Source of the DNA: Lysinibacillus timonensis
GTDB taxonomy: Bacteria > Bacillota > Bacilli > Bacillales_A > Planococcaceae
Length of the DNA stretch: 64,000 bases
Assembly (NCBI RefSeq): GCF_900291985.1
Contig: NZ_LT985980.1
Span: forward strand, 1,748,001-1,812,000
Direction of reading: 5' to 3'
A program made the position numbers and the translations under genes. The notes below the pieces were generated by a model. That model did not search any database and had not been told where the DNA came from. It was given only the letters and a program-made list of their open reading frames with translations. Shown here piece after piece: positions 17,893 through 26,802 of this stretch. Within the stretch, counting starts at the first letter, position 1. Each line of letters begins with the position of its first letter.

Positions 17893-18886
17893 ACAATATA
17901 ACGTACGAGTAGTGTATACCATCATGCTTATATTCTTTGTCCTTAGTTTGATAGCAGGAATTAGCTTAGGTCCCTCTTCTGTCGGGATTAATCAAATCCT
18001 CCCTACCCTTTTGGGAAATGGTTCATTTCAAGAGGAGTTTATTTTATTTTCTGTTCGAATGCCACGAATCATTGTGTTAGCTTTAGCTGGGATGGCTTTA
18101 GCTTTATCTGGTGCTATTTTACAAACCTTAACAAAAAATGATTTAGCTGATCCAGGAATTATTGGAATCAATGCGGGGGCTGGTATTTCGATTGCAGTGT
18201 TTTATCTATTTGTTGATGCGAATTTAGAGAACTATACATACCTGTTACCTGCAGTTGGTTTTATAGGTGCACTCGTAACAGTTGGTGTTATTTTAATGTT
18301 TTCTAGTGATAGACAACATGGCATTCAACCTGTCAAGTTAGTCTTAATGGGGATAGGCTTTGCCTCTGCTCTCTCTGGTTTGATGGTCATCTTTATATCC
18401 GGCGCGAAATATGAAGATGTGCAATTTATTTCAAAATGGCTTGCTGGAAGTATATGGGGAACAGATTGGCCATTCATATTGGCATTACTTCCTTGGATGA
18501 TGGTTGCTTTACCAATACTCATTTGGAAGCAACAAACTATGAATCTAATAGCTCTCAATGATACGGTAGCCAAAGGATTAGGAGTTAATATCCATCGTGA
18601 TCGATTGATTTTACTTGTCGTTGCCGTTGCATTAGCTGCTTCAGCGGTTTCAGTTATAGGGAGTATTAGTTTTATTGGCTTAATTGCCCCTCATATTGCA
18701 AGGCAATTAGTAGGTTCAAGACATCAGAACTTCCTATTTTTAGCTCCAATTATTGGCGCTTCCTTATTGGTATTTGCAGATACCATTGGACGCATCATTT
18801 ATAGCGAACAGACCATCCCTGCAGGAATTATTGTTTCCATTATTGGCGTCCCTTATTTTTTACTTCTTTTAATGAAATCTCGTTAA
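17885..18886 (+). CDS. FecCD-family iron-siderophore permease, second subunit
   Basis: 333 aa, polytopic. FecCD motifs: VRMPRIIVLALAGMALALSG, LQTLTKNDLADPGIIGINAG, GSISFIGLIAPHIARQLVG. TTG start at 17885 overlaps the end of the first permease; AGGAGG lies just upstream inside that gene. Last gene of the Fur-controlled operon, ending at a strong terminator. Confidence 0.92.
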   Translation: MRRQYNVRVVYTIMLIFFVLSLIAGISLGPSSVGINQILPTLLGNGSFQEEFILFSVRMPRIIVLALAGMALALSGAILQTLTKNDLADPGIIGINAGAGISIAVFYLFVDANLENYTYLLPAVGFIGALVTVGVILMFSSDRQHGIQPVKLVLMGIGFASALSGLMVIFISGAKYEDVQFISKWLAGSIWGTDWPFILALLPWMMVALPILIWKQQTMNLIALNDTVAKGLGVNIHRDRLILLVVAVALAASAVSVIGSISFIGLIAPHIARQLVGSRHQNFLFLAPIIGASLLVFADTIGRIIYSEQTIPAGIIVSIIGVPYFLLLLMKSR

Positions 18887-18909
18887 ACTCAATATATCTT
18901 TGTATCGTT

Positions 18910-18945
18910 ACAACACTGTCTATAAACTGACAGTGTTGTTTTTAA
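18910..18945 (+). terminator. Terminator of siderophore operon
   Basis: Perfect 11-bp stem ACAACACTGTC / GACAGTGTTGT followed by TTTTT. Confidence 0.9.
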
Positions 18946-19134
18946 TTTACTTAAATAAAGCGAAAATCTTTCAAATATAACTTCCATAGAGTATAGTAGT
19001 AAATAATGGAAATACCTATATATTGTACAGTATTGGAAAGTGGTAAATTTATGGGTGAAGTGTTACGAAGAACCATTCCATTTCAAACTTGTACAAATAT
19101 GTAATTGAAACTACCAATTATGGGGGATATTGTA

Positions 19135-19596
19135 GTGAGGAAAATTTCTATTATTATTGCCGAAGACCAAGTATTATTAGGCAAAAGCTTAAATATAGTA
19201 CTTAATACAGATGATCGTTTTATTGTTTCAGGGGTTGCACAAAATGGTCAGGAAGCAATTCAAATGTGCCATGAGCACAATCCTAATATCGTGTTAATGG
19301 ATATTAAAATGCCTGTTATTGATGGTGTATCAGCTACTAAAACTATCAAAAAGAAATTTCCCGATATAAAAGTAATCATATTAACCACTTTTAGTGAAAT
19401 TAATTTTGTTAATGCTGCATTGCAAGCAGGTGCAGATGGCTTTCTACTGAAAGCTTCAGAACCGGAAATATTAATAGAGAAAATTAAGGCTGTCTGTAAT
19501 GGAGGAAGATCGGTTACTGAGCAACTTCTAAAACCTATAGTAAATCAGATGCCATCACGCCCCTTAAAAAAAGAGTTAGTTGAATCAACGGTTTGA
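19135..19596 (+). CDS. Receiver-only NarL-type response regulator (no DNA-binding domain)
   Basis: 153 aa from GTG 19135 (GGGGG eight bases upstream; the longer frame from TTG 19105 lacks a site). Residues 1-120 form a CheY-like receiver: acidic pair in IIIAEDQ, phospho-acceptor Asp in VLMDIKMPV, Thr in IILTTFSE, Lys in GFLLKAS. It ends with ...NGGRSVTEQLLKPIVNQMP and a short tail exactly where NarL/LuxR regulators continue into their helix-turn-helix; no HTH is found downstream in any frame. It is either a genuine single-domain receiver or a truncated regulator. No histidine kinase is adjacent. Confidence 0.78.
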   Translation: MRKISIIIAEDQVLLGKSLNIVLNTDDRFIVSGVAQNGQEAIQMCHEHNPNIVLMDIKMPVIDGVSATKTIKKKFPDIKVIILTTFSEINFVNAALQAGADGFLLKASEPEILIEKIKAVCNGGRSVTEQLLKPIVNQMPSRPLKKELVESTV

Positions 19597-19689
19597 GAAT
19601 TTTTACTCACAACATCGTATGTTAGATGACTAATCTTTAGTTTTGGAAAGCCCTTGTGCAGCTTTAAAATAGAAAAAGGATATGACTTT

Positions 19690-19722
19690 AAAATCCCCTA
19701 TATACTAGGGGATTTATTTTGT
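19690..19722 (+). terminator. Terminator of receiver gene
   Basis: Stem AAATCCCCTA / TAGGGGATTT with a 5-nt loop, then TATTTTG; about 95 nt after the stop. Confidence 0.8.
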
Positions 19723-19766
19723 TATTACGGTTTTTAGGTCACTTGGGTAAAAAACATCTCTGTTTC

Positions 19767-19882
19767 TGCGCAGTTTTCATCTTGATATGAACGACTTTTC
19801 TTTGTTTTGAGCGACTTTCATTGCGTTATGAGCAACTCCAAGCCTGTTCCGAGCAACTTTTCCCCCGATATGAGCAACCACA
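19767..19882. repeat. 21-bp tandem array, TGAGCAACTTTT core
   Basis: Five clear units begin at 19788, 19808, 19829, 19850 and 19871, with a decayed sixth at 19767. Each has TGA(G/A)C(A/G)AC followed by a T/C-rich half and a variable remainder. Spacing is 20-21 bp, about two helical turns. Non-coding, between a plus-strand and a minus-strand terminator. Confidence 0.7.
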
Positions 19883-19939
19883 TGTTCAACTGATATAACC
19901 AATATTCGCTAGATATGTCCAATTTCCAAAAGGCAACCA

Positions 19940-19978
19940 AATCAAAAACCTTCTTCCGTTTTGTCCGAAAGAAGGTTC
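19940..19978 (-). terminator. Terminator of SDR gene
   Basis: Stem AACCTTCTTTCG / CGGAAGAAGGTT read on minus, then TTTTGATTT. Confidence 0.85.
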
Positions 19979-19994
19979 TAAACAATCCTATAAT

Positions 19995-20762
19995 TTATTT
20001 AAGGAAATCTGGGTTATTATTTAAAAAGTTCTGCCATGCATTTGTAATGCCTTGTTCAATTTCATCTCTAGATGCGGTCAACCGTTTTTCCGTGCCTCCA
20101 TAGCCAATCTCGATTTGTTGATTTTTCAATCCTTCAAAAATGGCTTCAATAAAATCTTGTAACGGTGCACCAAAAGTATGCACCCCTACACCACCTAAAT
20201 CTGTATTAACAGCTGGAGGTAACACTTCAATTACTTCTATACTCGTATCAGCTAGTTGATGACGTAATGTAACTGTAAAGGCGTGCATGGCAGCTTTTGT
20301 TGCACTATAAATAGGCACCCATACACCTGGCTGTATTGCTAACCCAGATGTGACATTAATAATTGTTGCTTCATTTTGTTTCATGAAATGAGGGATCATA
20401 AGCATTGATAAGTGAATAGGACCTTCAACATTAATGGCAATTTCATTTTGGTAATACTTCCAGTCTTTTGCCGAGTTGAGTAAATTGACTCTTTGTTGAA
20501 TCCCAGCATTATTAACTAATACATTTAGTTCTGGAAATTCCTCAGTTACCCATTCCACTAGTTCAATGCGATCTTTCTCATTTGATACGTCACAAACTCT
20601 AGTATGTAACTGAGGGAATTTCTCTTTCGCTTCTATTAGTTTTTCTTCCCTACGACCTACAATGATGACATTGTTTCCTTCTTGCAAAAACTGTTCAGCG
20701 AAGGCCAAACCAATGCCCGAAGCTCCACCTGTTATTAAAACTGTGTTCCCAGAGATTCTCAT
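19995..20762 (-). CDS. Short-chain dehydrogenase/reductase, DltE-like
   Basis: 255 aa Rossmann-fold SDR. NAD(P) motif TGGASGIG (about residues 11-18), NNAG motif in VLVNNAGIQ, catalytic Ser in NVTSGLA and YxxxK in YSATK. The tail VLPPAVNTDLGG fits the DltE subgroup of oxidoreductases. No dlt genes are nearby, so a role in teichoic acid alanylation is not implied. Monocistronic with its own terminator; ATG preceded by AGGAGTG. Confidence 0.87.
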   Translation of the reverse strand: MRISGNTVLITGGASGIGLAFAEQFLQEGNNVIIVGRREEKLIEAKEKFPQLHTRVCDVSNEKDRIELVEWVTEEFPELNVLVNNAGIQQRVNLLNSAKDWKYYQNEIAINVEGPIHLSMLMIPHFMKQNEATIINVTSGLAIQPGVWVPIYSATKAAMHAFTVTLRHQLADTSIEVIEVLPPAVNTDLGGVGVHTFGAPLQDFIEAIFEGLKNQQIEIGYGGTEKRLTASRDEIEQGITNAWQNFLNNNPDFLK

Positions 20763-20923
20763 GATTTCACTCCTATTTAAGAAATATATCCTTTTGCAAC
20801 TTTTGTTTGATTAGTAGTCCAGTACAATTACCACAATCAACCGGTAGCTCGTTAAGTTTTGACGGTTTTGATACATTTAAGTCCAGATACTAAGATTTAT
20901 AGCACCGATTCGATAAAAAGTAA

Positions 20924-20956
20924 CTAAAAAACACTCCGTAAAGAGTGTAAGTTTTT
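20924..20956 (-). terminator. Terminator of yehS-like gene
   Basis: Stem ACACTC / GAGTGT extended by flanking A/T pairs, followed on minus by TTTTTTAG. Confidence 0.75.
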
Positions 20957-20988
20957 ATACAAAAAAGTTACTGATCCAATCATCAAGA

Positions 20989-21522
20989 TTATTCTAAAGA
21001 CAGATCATCTCTATATCTCATCGTTAACCCTTTTATGAAATTTCGTGTAAAATTATCCCCGCACTCTTTGTAATTGCGGTGATCTGCTTTACGCAAAATA
21101 GCGCCGATTTCTCCCTTTGATACATTTAAACCTGCATCATAGAAAATATCAATCATATCTTCGGTAGTTAAACTTAAAGCTACTTTTACTCTCTTTATAA
21201 ATAAATTATTCGGAGTATCTTTCTTTGCAGGCTGCTGAGCTGGCGCTTGCTGTGCTTGTCCTTGTTTCGGTTCTTGTTTGCCACGTTTAAAAGTGATAAA
21301 TCCATTTAAAAATGCTTCTAACATTTCATAATCACAAGGGGTAAATTCCTCCGTAGGTGTTAAATCTATTTCACCAAACTCATTCTCTTTTGGTTTTGTA
21401 AGAATCTTTAGAACTTCTTCTTTTGTTATATGCATACCACCTAATTCAAATATCTTTACCATATCTGAATTTTTAATATCAAGTGCGTAGCGTAATCTTA
21501 TTAGTAAATCATTATTGGTCAT
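20989..21522 (-). CDS. yehS: DUF1456 (YehS-like) protein
   Basis: 177 aa made of two homologous halves: NNDLLIRLRYALDIKNSDMVKIFELGGMHITKEEV and NNLFIKRVKVALSLTTEDMIDIFYDAGLNVSKGEI, each followed by an acidic loop and a helix ending in a phenylalanine-rich FLNGFI or FIKGL segment. A Gln/Ala/Pro linker (about residues 83-103) joins them. This matches DUF1456/YehS, whose biochemical role is unknown. ATG has AGGAGT upstream. Monocistronic. Confidence 0.85.
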   Translation of the reverse strand: MTNNDLLIRLRYALDIKNSDMVKIFELGGMHITKEEVLKILTKPKENEFGEIDLTPTEEFTPCDYEMLEAFLNGFITFKRGKQEPKQGQAQQAPAQQPAKKDTPNNLFIKRVKVALSLTTEDMIDIFYDAGLNVSKGEIGAILRKADHRNYKECGDNFTRNFIKGLTMRYRDDLSLE

Positions 21523-21667
21523 ATTTTACTCCTTTATCCTCTGATGAACCTCACTTATCTAAAGGTACTATTACGTTACCAAATAAAATGCAGGTTCACA
21601 CACTTTCTTAAATTTTATTGAGCATCCTGAAAAGTGACTACCCTAAACTTTGTTATTAATAAAAAGA

Positions 21668-22603
21668 TTAAAAAATACTTAAGCCATATTCATGGGAGAT
21701 ACGCTTTAGAAATTCCATACCTACTACGCTATTTCCCATATGGTCAATGGAAGGGCCGTATGTTGCAATCCCTAGATGACCATATAATCCATCTATGTTT
21801 GCATTTTTTCCCACACTTAATATCGCTCCAGAAACACCACTTTTTGAAGGCATTCCAACGAATGTTGCAAATTTCCCTGACGCATCATACATGCCACATG
21901 TAGTCATTAAAGCTTTCGCTACTTTGGCAATTTCTTTACTAAAATGGACTTCTCCACTAATTGGATCTACACCATCATTGGAGAGAATGAGTCCGATTTT
22001 TGCTAATGACTCAACATCCATTTGAATGGAACATTGTTGAATGTAAACTTGTAGTGTATCCTCTACTTGCCCTTCTAAAAATCCATTTGCTTTTAAATAA
22101 TAGGCAATTGCCCGATTACGATTGGCTGTCTCTGTCTCAGAATGATAAACCTCTTGATTAACCACTACCTGTTTACTTGTTAACCTAGAAATGAAGTCTA
22201 GAAATAGTTCGATTTTATCTTCCATAGTAGCCCCGGGTAACAGAGAACTGATTGTAATAGCACCTGCATTTATTAACGGATTAAACGGCTTACCTGGATT
22301 AGAAATTTCTAACCGCACTATTGAATTGAATGGATCTCCAGTTGGCTCCATATCAACATATTGTAATACTTCATTTAACCCTAATTTTTCACAAACATAA
22401 ATAAAGCTGATTACCTTTACAATACTTTGAAGTGTAAACTCATGATGAATATCACCAGTTGTAAATATTGTCCCATTCTCATCAATAATTGCTACCGCAA
22501 ACAATGCCGGATCTACTTTACTCAATGCCGGTATATAACTCGCGGTACTTCCATTTAAATATAAGGGGCGTACTGCCTGCACATGAGAGATTAGTTTTTC
22601 CAT
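21668..22603 (-). CDS. glsA: Glutaminase A
   Basis: 311 aa serine-dependent beta-lactamase-like glutaminase. Ser-x-x-Lys catalytic motif SIVK in FTLQSIVKVISF, NAGAI in PLINAGAITISSLL, and GMPSKSGVSGAI near the C-terminus match GlsA; length is normal. It hydrolyses glutamine to glutamate and ammonia in the cytoplasm. The second ATG (22603) is preferred because AAAGGAG lies six bases upstream. Stands alone between YehS and the pyridoxal-kinase-like gene; no amino-acid permease is adjacent. Confidence 0.93.
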   Translation of the reverse strand: MEKLISHVQAVRPLYLNGSTASYIPALSKVDPALFAVAIIDENGTIFTTGDIHHEFTLQSIVKVISFIYVCEKLGLNEVLQYVDMEPTGDPFNSIVRLEISNPGKPFNPLINAGAITISSLLPGATMEDKIELFLDFISRLTSKQVVVNQEVYHSETETANRNRAIAYYLKANGFLEGQVEDTLQVYIQQCSIQMDVESLAKIGLILSNDGVDPISGEVHFSKEIAKVAKALMTTCGMYDASGKFATFVGMPSKSGVSGAILSVGKNANIDGLYGHLGIATYGPSIDHMGNSVVGMEFLKRISHEYGLSIF

Positions 22604-22749
22604 CATATACTCCTTTAAGTTCTATGTACAACTATCCTTTCCATGGATTCCTTTTTTCATGAATACTCTTAGTAATAATTCATATCAAATTTTAATCCAT
22701 TTTCAACCAGGCAAATCCTTAGATCTTTCAATTGAATCGAAACTTACTT

Positions 22750-23598
22750 TTATAATAAAATGTTCAAATACTTTTCGAAGTTGACCCCTTCTACTTCTTG
22801 GACCCCCTCTAAATAGGTGTCATTAATTGCAGCTGTTAAAAATTCTTCCGCAAGTACAACGGATTGTTCAAGATCTTCTCCGCGCATCATACTCCCTATA
22901 ATGACGGATGCAAATAAGTCACCTGTACCTGAATAACTTTTTCCGTTATAAGGGGTATGACTATACATCGTTTTACTTACATCTAGACACATGTTCCCTA
23001 CATATCGTTGATTTGAATCTTTAGAGGGTGGGTTCACACCAGTAATAATTACCTTTGCTGAAGTGGCTTGTTGCAATGTTCTCCCGGATTCCTCTAGCGC
23101 TTTAAGGAAGTCCTGTTCATTCGAATAATTATGTAGTTTTTCATAAGATAGTCCTGTTAAAAGACAGCACTCTGTCACATTGGGTGTAATGACGTCTGCA
23201 CATTTCACAAGCTCTTTCATTTGAACAAGTAATTCATTTGTATAAAGCTTATAAGCTTCACCTACATCCCCCATAACCGGGTCAACGAGTAAAAGTGTGT
23301 CTTTTTGATAGAATGTATCTAAGAACTTAAGGATATTATGAATTTGTTCTTGCCCTGTAACAAATCCTGTATAAATCCCATCAAAAGTAACGTTGAGCTT
23401 GCTCCACTCTTCTTCAAAGTATTGCATTTTTGAAGTGAAATCTTCATAGAAGAAACTCGGATAACCTGTTTGAGCAGACAATATTGCTGTTGGCAACGGG
23501 CATGCTTGTATACCCATTACCGAAAGGACAGGAATTGCTGCTGTTAATGAACATTTTCCAAAAGACGATAAATCCTGTATAACCGCGACCTTTTTCAT
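22750..23598 (-). CDS. Pyridoxamine/pyridoxal kinase (PdxY-like)
   Basis: 282 aa of the ribokinase superfamily, PdxY/PdxK branch. Begins MKKVAVIQDLSSFGKCSL; contains LLVDPVMGDVGEAYKLY, ITPNVTECCLLTG, and the anion-hole/catalytic motif SGTGDLFAS with the catalytic Asp. It would phosphorylate B6 vitamers for pyridoxal phosphate salvage. ATG at 23598 has GGAGG eight bases upstream; the frame extends 10 codons without a site. Confidence 0.85.
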   Translation of the reverse strand: MKKVAVIQDLSSFGKCSLTAAIPVLSVMGIQACPLPTAILSAQTGYPSFFYEDFTSKMQYFEEEWSKLNVTFDGIYTGFVTGQEQIHNILKFLDTFYQKDTLLLVDPVMGDVGEAYKLYTNELLVQMKELVKCADVITPNVTECCLLTGLSYEKLHNYSNEQDFLKALEESGRTLQQATSAKVIITGVNPPSKDSNQRYVGNMCLDVSKTMYSHTPYNGKSYSGTGDLFASVIIGSMMRGEDLEQSVVLAEEFLTAAINDTYLEGVQEVEGVNFEKYLNILL

Positions 23599-23862
23599 AA
23601 ATACCTCCAATAGATGTATCCATTTCAAACATTATCCTCCATATTACCATAAAATAGAATTAAAAAATCATCATCAAGAACCTTGAATCTAAACGTTTAG
23701 TCACCATGGATGTTTCAGTTAGGACAATCTATAAGAAGTTAGAAATATGATTGTAATATAAATGCCATGAATGTAAACAAATTAAAACCTCCCTGTGCTT
23801 TTTGTCGAAAAAATCTGTGTTAACATTATGGAAAAGCAATAACAATCATGGAGGACTACTAA

Positions 23863-24612
23863 ATGTTTAAAAAAATGATATCCATCGTACCAATAGCTGT
23901 ACTCTCATTATCTGTGGTTGCCAATGCACAAGCTGCTACGGTTACAGTACAAAATGGTGATACACTTTGGGATTTAGCATATGAAAATAATACAACAGTT
24001 GAAACTATACAAACTAAAAATAATATGACTACCGACATCATTCACCCTGGCGATGTTATAGCCATTGCACAGGAAAAACAATATACCGTTAAAAAAGGCG
24101 ATACATTATGGAGCATCGCAAAGGCTCATGAAGTAACAGTTTCACAAATAAAAAATTGGAATCAGTTAAAAAGTGATCTCATTAAACCAGGTTTAAAATT
24201 GTCATTATCAGAAGATACGAATTCAAACGGTGCATCTTCTATTAAAAAGACAACAACTGAAGTAAAGGAGCAGAAGGCAAGTACTACTAAAGCAAAAACT
24301 TCTGCTACGAAAAAGGAAGCTTCAAAAGAAATTACAGTAGAAGCATCAGCGTATACTGCTCAGTGTAAAGGATGTTCAGGTATTACTTCTACTGGTATCA
24401 ATCTGAAAAAAAATCCTGATGCGAAAGTTATTTCTGTAGATCCAAATGTCATTCCTTTAGGTACTAAAGTTTATATCGAAGGCTATGGTGAAGCCATTGC
24501 AGGAGATACAGGCAGTAACATTAAAGGAAATCGAATTGATCTCTTTTTCTCTTCTAAAAAAGAAGCTCTTAATTTTGGAGTACAAAAGATAAAGGTTAAA
24601 ATTTTAAACTAG
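23863..24612 (+). CDS. Secreted LysM-3D domain cell-wall protein (YocH-like)
   Basis: 249 aa. Signal peptide residues 1-24 (cleavage after ANAQA), two LysM peptidoglycan-binding motifs (VTVQNGDTLWDLAYENNTT; YTVKKGDTLWSIAKAHEVT), a Ser/Thr/Lys linker (about 118-160) and a C-terminal 3D domain with ITVEASAYTAQ, DPNVIPLGTKVYIEGYG and AGDTGSNIKGNRIDLFF, whose Asp residues give the domain its name. The architecture matches B. subtilis YocH, a muralytic protein of the WalRK regulon. Two cysteines (CKGC) occur in the 3D domain. ATG after GGAGG. Confidence 0.9.
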   Translation: MFKKMISIVPIAVLSLSVVANAQAATVTVQNGDTLWDLAYENNTTVETIQTKNNMTTDIIHPGDVIAIAQEKQYTVKKGDTLWSIAKAHEVTVSQIKNWNQLKSDLIKPGLKLSLSEDTNSNGASSIKKTTTEVKEQKASTTKAKTSATKKEASKEITVEASAYTAQCKGCSGITSTGINLKKNPDAKVISVDPNVIPLGTKVYIEGYGEAIAGDTGSNIKGNRIDLFFSSKKEALNFGVQKIKVKILN

Positions 24613-24643
24613 CAATTACTGAATCACCTTTCCTAATTAAAGC

Positions 24644-24685
24644 AAAAAGAACGAATTTCCGAAAAGAGGAATTCGTTCTTTTTTA
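24644..24685. terminator. Bidirectional terminator, GAACGAATT family
   Basis: AAAAAGAACGAATT / AATTCGTTCTTTTTT around a short loop, between convergent genes. Confidence 0.9.
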
Positions 24686-24746
24686 TTCATAAATCCCATA
24701 GCCCAAAATGGTATTTAATTACTTCCTCATACAAATTAGCCGGTTC

Positions 24747-26255
24747 CTAACTCTTCAAAAAACTATATTGATTTTTACCTCTTCGTTTCGCTTCGTACAT
24801 CGCTATATCCGAATTCTTTAATAGCTCTTCTAAAGTATTCCCATCTTTAGGGTATAGGCTAATACCAATACTACCTGTCACAAATGTTTGAATATCAGAA
24901 AAATGATACGGTTTTTTTATTTCTAATAAAATCTGTTGAGCAACTACTTTCAAATTTGATTCAGTTATTTTATCTAGTAGAATTATGAACTCATCTCCGC
25001 CATATCTTGCTACAATCCCATTATGTTCTTCTACAACTGCCACAATTCTTTTAGCAGCGTCTTTTAATAATGCATCTCCTATTTCATGCCCGTAAGAGTC
25101 ATTCACTTCTTTAAAACCATCTAAATCAAGGAATAAAATAGCTAACTCATCTTGATGATGTTGAATTCTTTTATGAAATTCTCTATAAAATAAAGAGCGA
25201 TTTGGTAGTAATGTCAATTGGTCATAGTATGCTAGGTGAATTGTCTCATTATGTTTTTCCTCTAGTGAAGAAAGCATTTGGTTAATGGAATTTTCGAGAA
25301 TATACAATTCATCCTTAAAGTATTTACTCCTTGTCACCCTCCCCTCAATATCCTTCTTCTCCTGAATCTGATTTAGTTGCTTAGATAGATTACTTACCCT
25401 GCTGAGTATAAAACGGTTTAAGAGGAAAATGACAAGTAACATAAAGAATAAACTCGATGCAATTAAATAAATAGTAATTTGTCGTACAGTTTCCTTTTCC
25501 TCTATATAAAAGCTTCGTCTATGATCAAAGCTTATTTCATAGGTGAATTTTTTAGAGTAATCACTTAATATTAATGAACCTGTCAATAACGTTTCACTAA
25601 CACTTTCAACATTAAATTGTTGTTTGCCTTGGCTCTCCTCAACAGGGTTAAAAGTAAGATCTAATGAAAGTTCATCTGATATTTCCTTTATACTATAATC
25701 ATTTATTAATCGCCCCATAATTAATGTCCCAACTGGTGGACCTTCACCATTACTTTGATAAATAGTTTCAAGCGAGGTCATCGCTAAACCCTTCCCAGTA
25801 CGGACTAAATAGGTTTCACTAACTCTACCCTGATTCGTTATGAGTGGTAAAAATACCTTATAAAAGTTTGGATCTAATTCAAGTCGTTTCTCTTCTTCTA
25901 AGCTATAGCCTAACTGTAATACTAATTGTTCCTTACTATTGATGAACACATAGAAATCTATCTGATTATTTTCTAATGTGGTTATATCTAAATTTCGATC
26001 AGTATAATCTTCTTTTTTATTTAAGATAAAATTATAGGTATCATCCCAAATAGCCCAATCACGAGTCATAATCCCTAAGTTCTCCATTTTTGAAAGTAAA
26101 TTATTATTAACTCTATTCAAGTCTTCTACTGTTTCATTACGATCAAGCTCTGTCGCCTCTTTTAACAGCATCGGAGTTAAATATGATAAAAGTAGGGTGA
26201 TAAAAAGAGCCATTGAAAAACCTACTACTAGAATGGTCATTAACTTTAGTTTCAC
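24747..26255 (-). CDS. Membrane diguanylate cyclase with CHASE4 sensor
   Basis: 502 aa. TM1 about residues 5-27; an extracytoplasmic CHASE4 domain (motif TRDWAIWDDTYNFIL) to about 235; TM2 about 255-275; a HAMP-like linker; then a GGDEF domain with LTLLPNRSLF, FLDLDGFKEVNDSYGH and the intact active site RYGGDEF. It should make c-di-GMP from GTP. The RxxD product-inhibition site before GGDEF is absent (EEHN instead). GTG at 26255 is the start, with AAGGTGAGG upstream; the frame runs 28 codons further without support. A c-di-GMP class I riboswitch lies just upstream on the same strand, indicating feedback on its own expression. Confidence 0.9.
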   Translation of the reverse strand: MKLKLMTILVVGFSMALFITLLLSYLTPMLLKEATELDRNETVEDLNRVNNNLLSKMENLGIMTRDWAIWDDTYNFILNKKEDYTDRNLDITTLENNQIDFYVFINSKEQLVLQLGYSLEEEKRLELDPNFYKVFLPLITNQGRVSETYLVRTGKGLAMTSLETIYQSNGEGPPVGTLIMGRLINDYSIKEISDELSLDLTFNPVEESQGKQQFNVESVSETLLTGSLILSDYSKKFTYEISFDHRRSFYIEEKETVRQITIYLIASSLFFMLLVIFLLNRFILSRVSNLSKQLNQIQEKKDIEGRVTRSKYFKDELYILENSINQMLSSLEEKHNETIHLAYYDQLTLLPNRSLFYREFHKRIQHHQDELAILFLDLDGFKEVNDSYGHEIGDALLKDAAKRIVAVVEEHNGIVARYGGDEFIILLDKITESNLKVVAQQILLEIKKPYHFSDIQTFVTGSIGISLYPKDGNTLEELLKNSDIAMYEAKRRGKNQYSFLKS

Positions 26256-26408
26256 TATGTTTTCCTCACCTTTAATAATAATGACACTATCAGGCATCAT
26301 CCTCCTAATTGTAATTAGTTTAATCATCTGCATTTTCAAAAATACGAGAACTTACAATTCAATATTACCCAAAATGATATGAATGCATTTAACAATCATA
26401 CATCAACA

Positions 26409-26432
26409 CAAAAAACCCTATACTAGATAGGG
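26409..26432 (-). terminator. Riboswitch expression-platform terminator
   Basis: On the minus strand CCCTAT-ctagt-ATAGGG followed by TTTTTT, positioned between the c-di-GMP aptamer and the diguanylate cyclase start. Confidence 0.8.
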
Positions 26433-26451
26433 CGTTTGAATTTACGAAATA

Positions 26452-26535
26452 AATTTGCAACTGGCTGGCTTATCAAAGATTTAGCCCCTATAGTTTTGCG
26501 TCCTACTTTTTCAAATAGTTTGCCCCTAATTTTTA
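26452..26535 (-). ncRNA. Cyclic di-GMP class I (GEMM-I) riboswitch aptamer
   Basis: Read on minus, the region has the GEMM-I core: GGGGCAAACTATTTGAAAAA (with the GAAA tetraloop), then AGTAGGACGCAAAACTATAG, then GGGGCTAAATCTTTGATAAG and CCAGCCAGTTGC closing the outer stem. The signature ACGCAAA, the GGnCUAAA tetraloop-receptor-like segment and the P1 closing pairs are all present in order. It lies about 200 bp before the CHASE4-GGDEF cyclase gene on the same strand and is followed by an intrinsic terminator. The family is established; direction of control (on or off) is not determined here. Confidence 0.85.
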
Positions 26536-26802
26536 TAGTATTAAATAACTATTACTATAATTCTAATTTACTATTTTGTAAACTAGATAGCCGTATTAAT
26601 TAACAGTTTAGCAAAGTTAATTTTCACTTTTCGTCAGATTGACGAATCCAGTATTAAATATCTTCCCTTTAATTCAATCATTTCAAAGAAAATATAGAAA
26701 AAAGACAATCCAACTATATTGGTTTGCATCTTAGTTTTATTAAAAAATAAACTTTTAGATATCAAACACGATATGTCGAATTGTCCGCTATATTTATACA
26801 TT
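26536..26802. other. Gene-free region between LTA synthase and the riboswitch
   Basis: Very AT-rich. Holds the presumed promoter of the riboswitch/cyclase unit (minus). No other feature recognised. Confidence 0.4.

Noticed and set aside
19767..19882. CRISPR array
   Set aside because: Units are 21 bp with no 30-bp-class repeat or unique spacers, and no cas genes are in the window.
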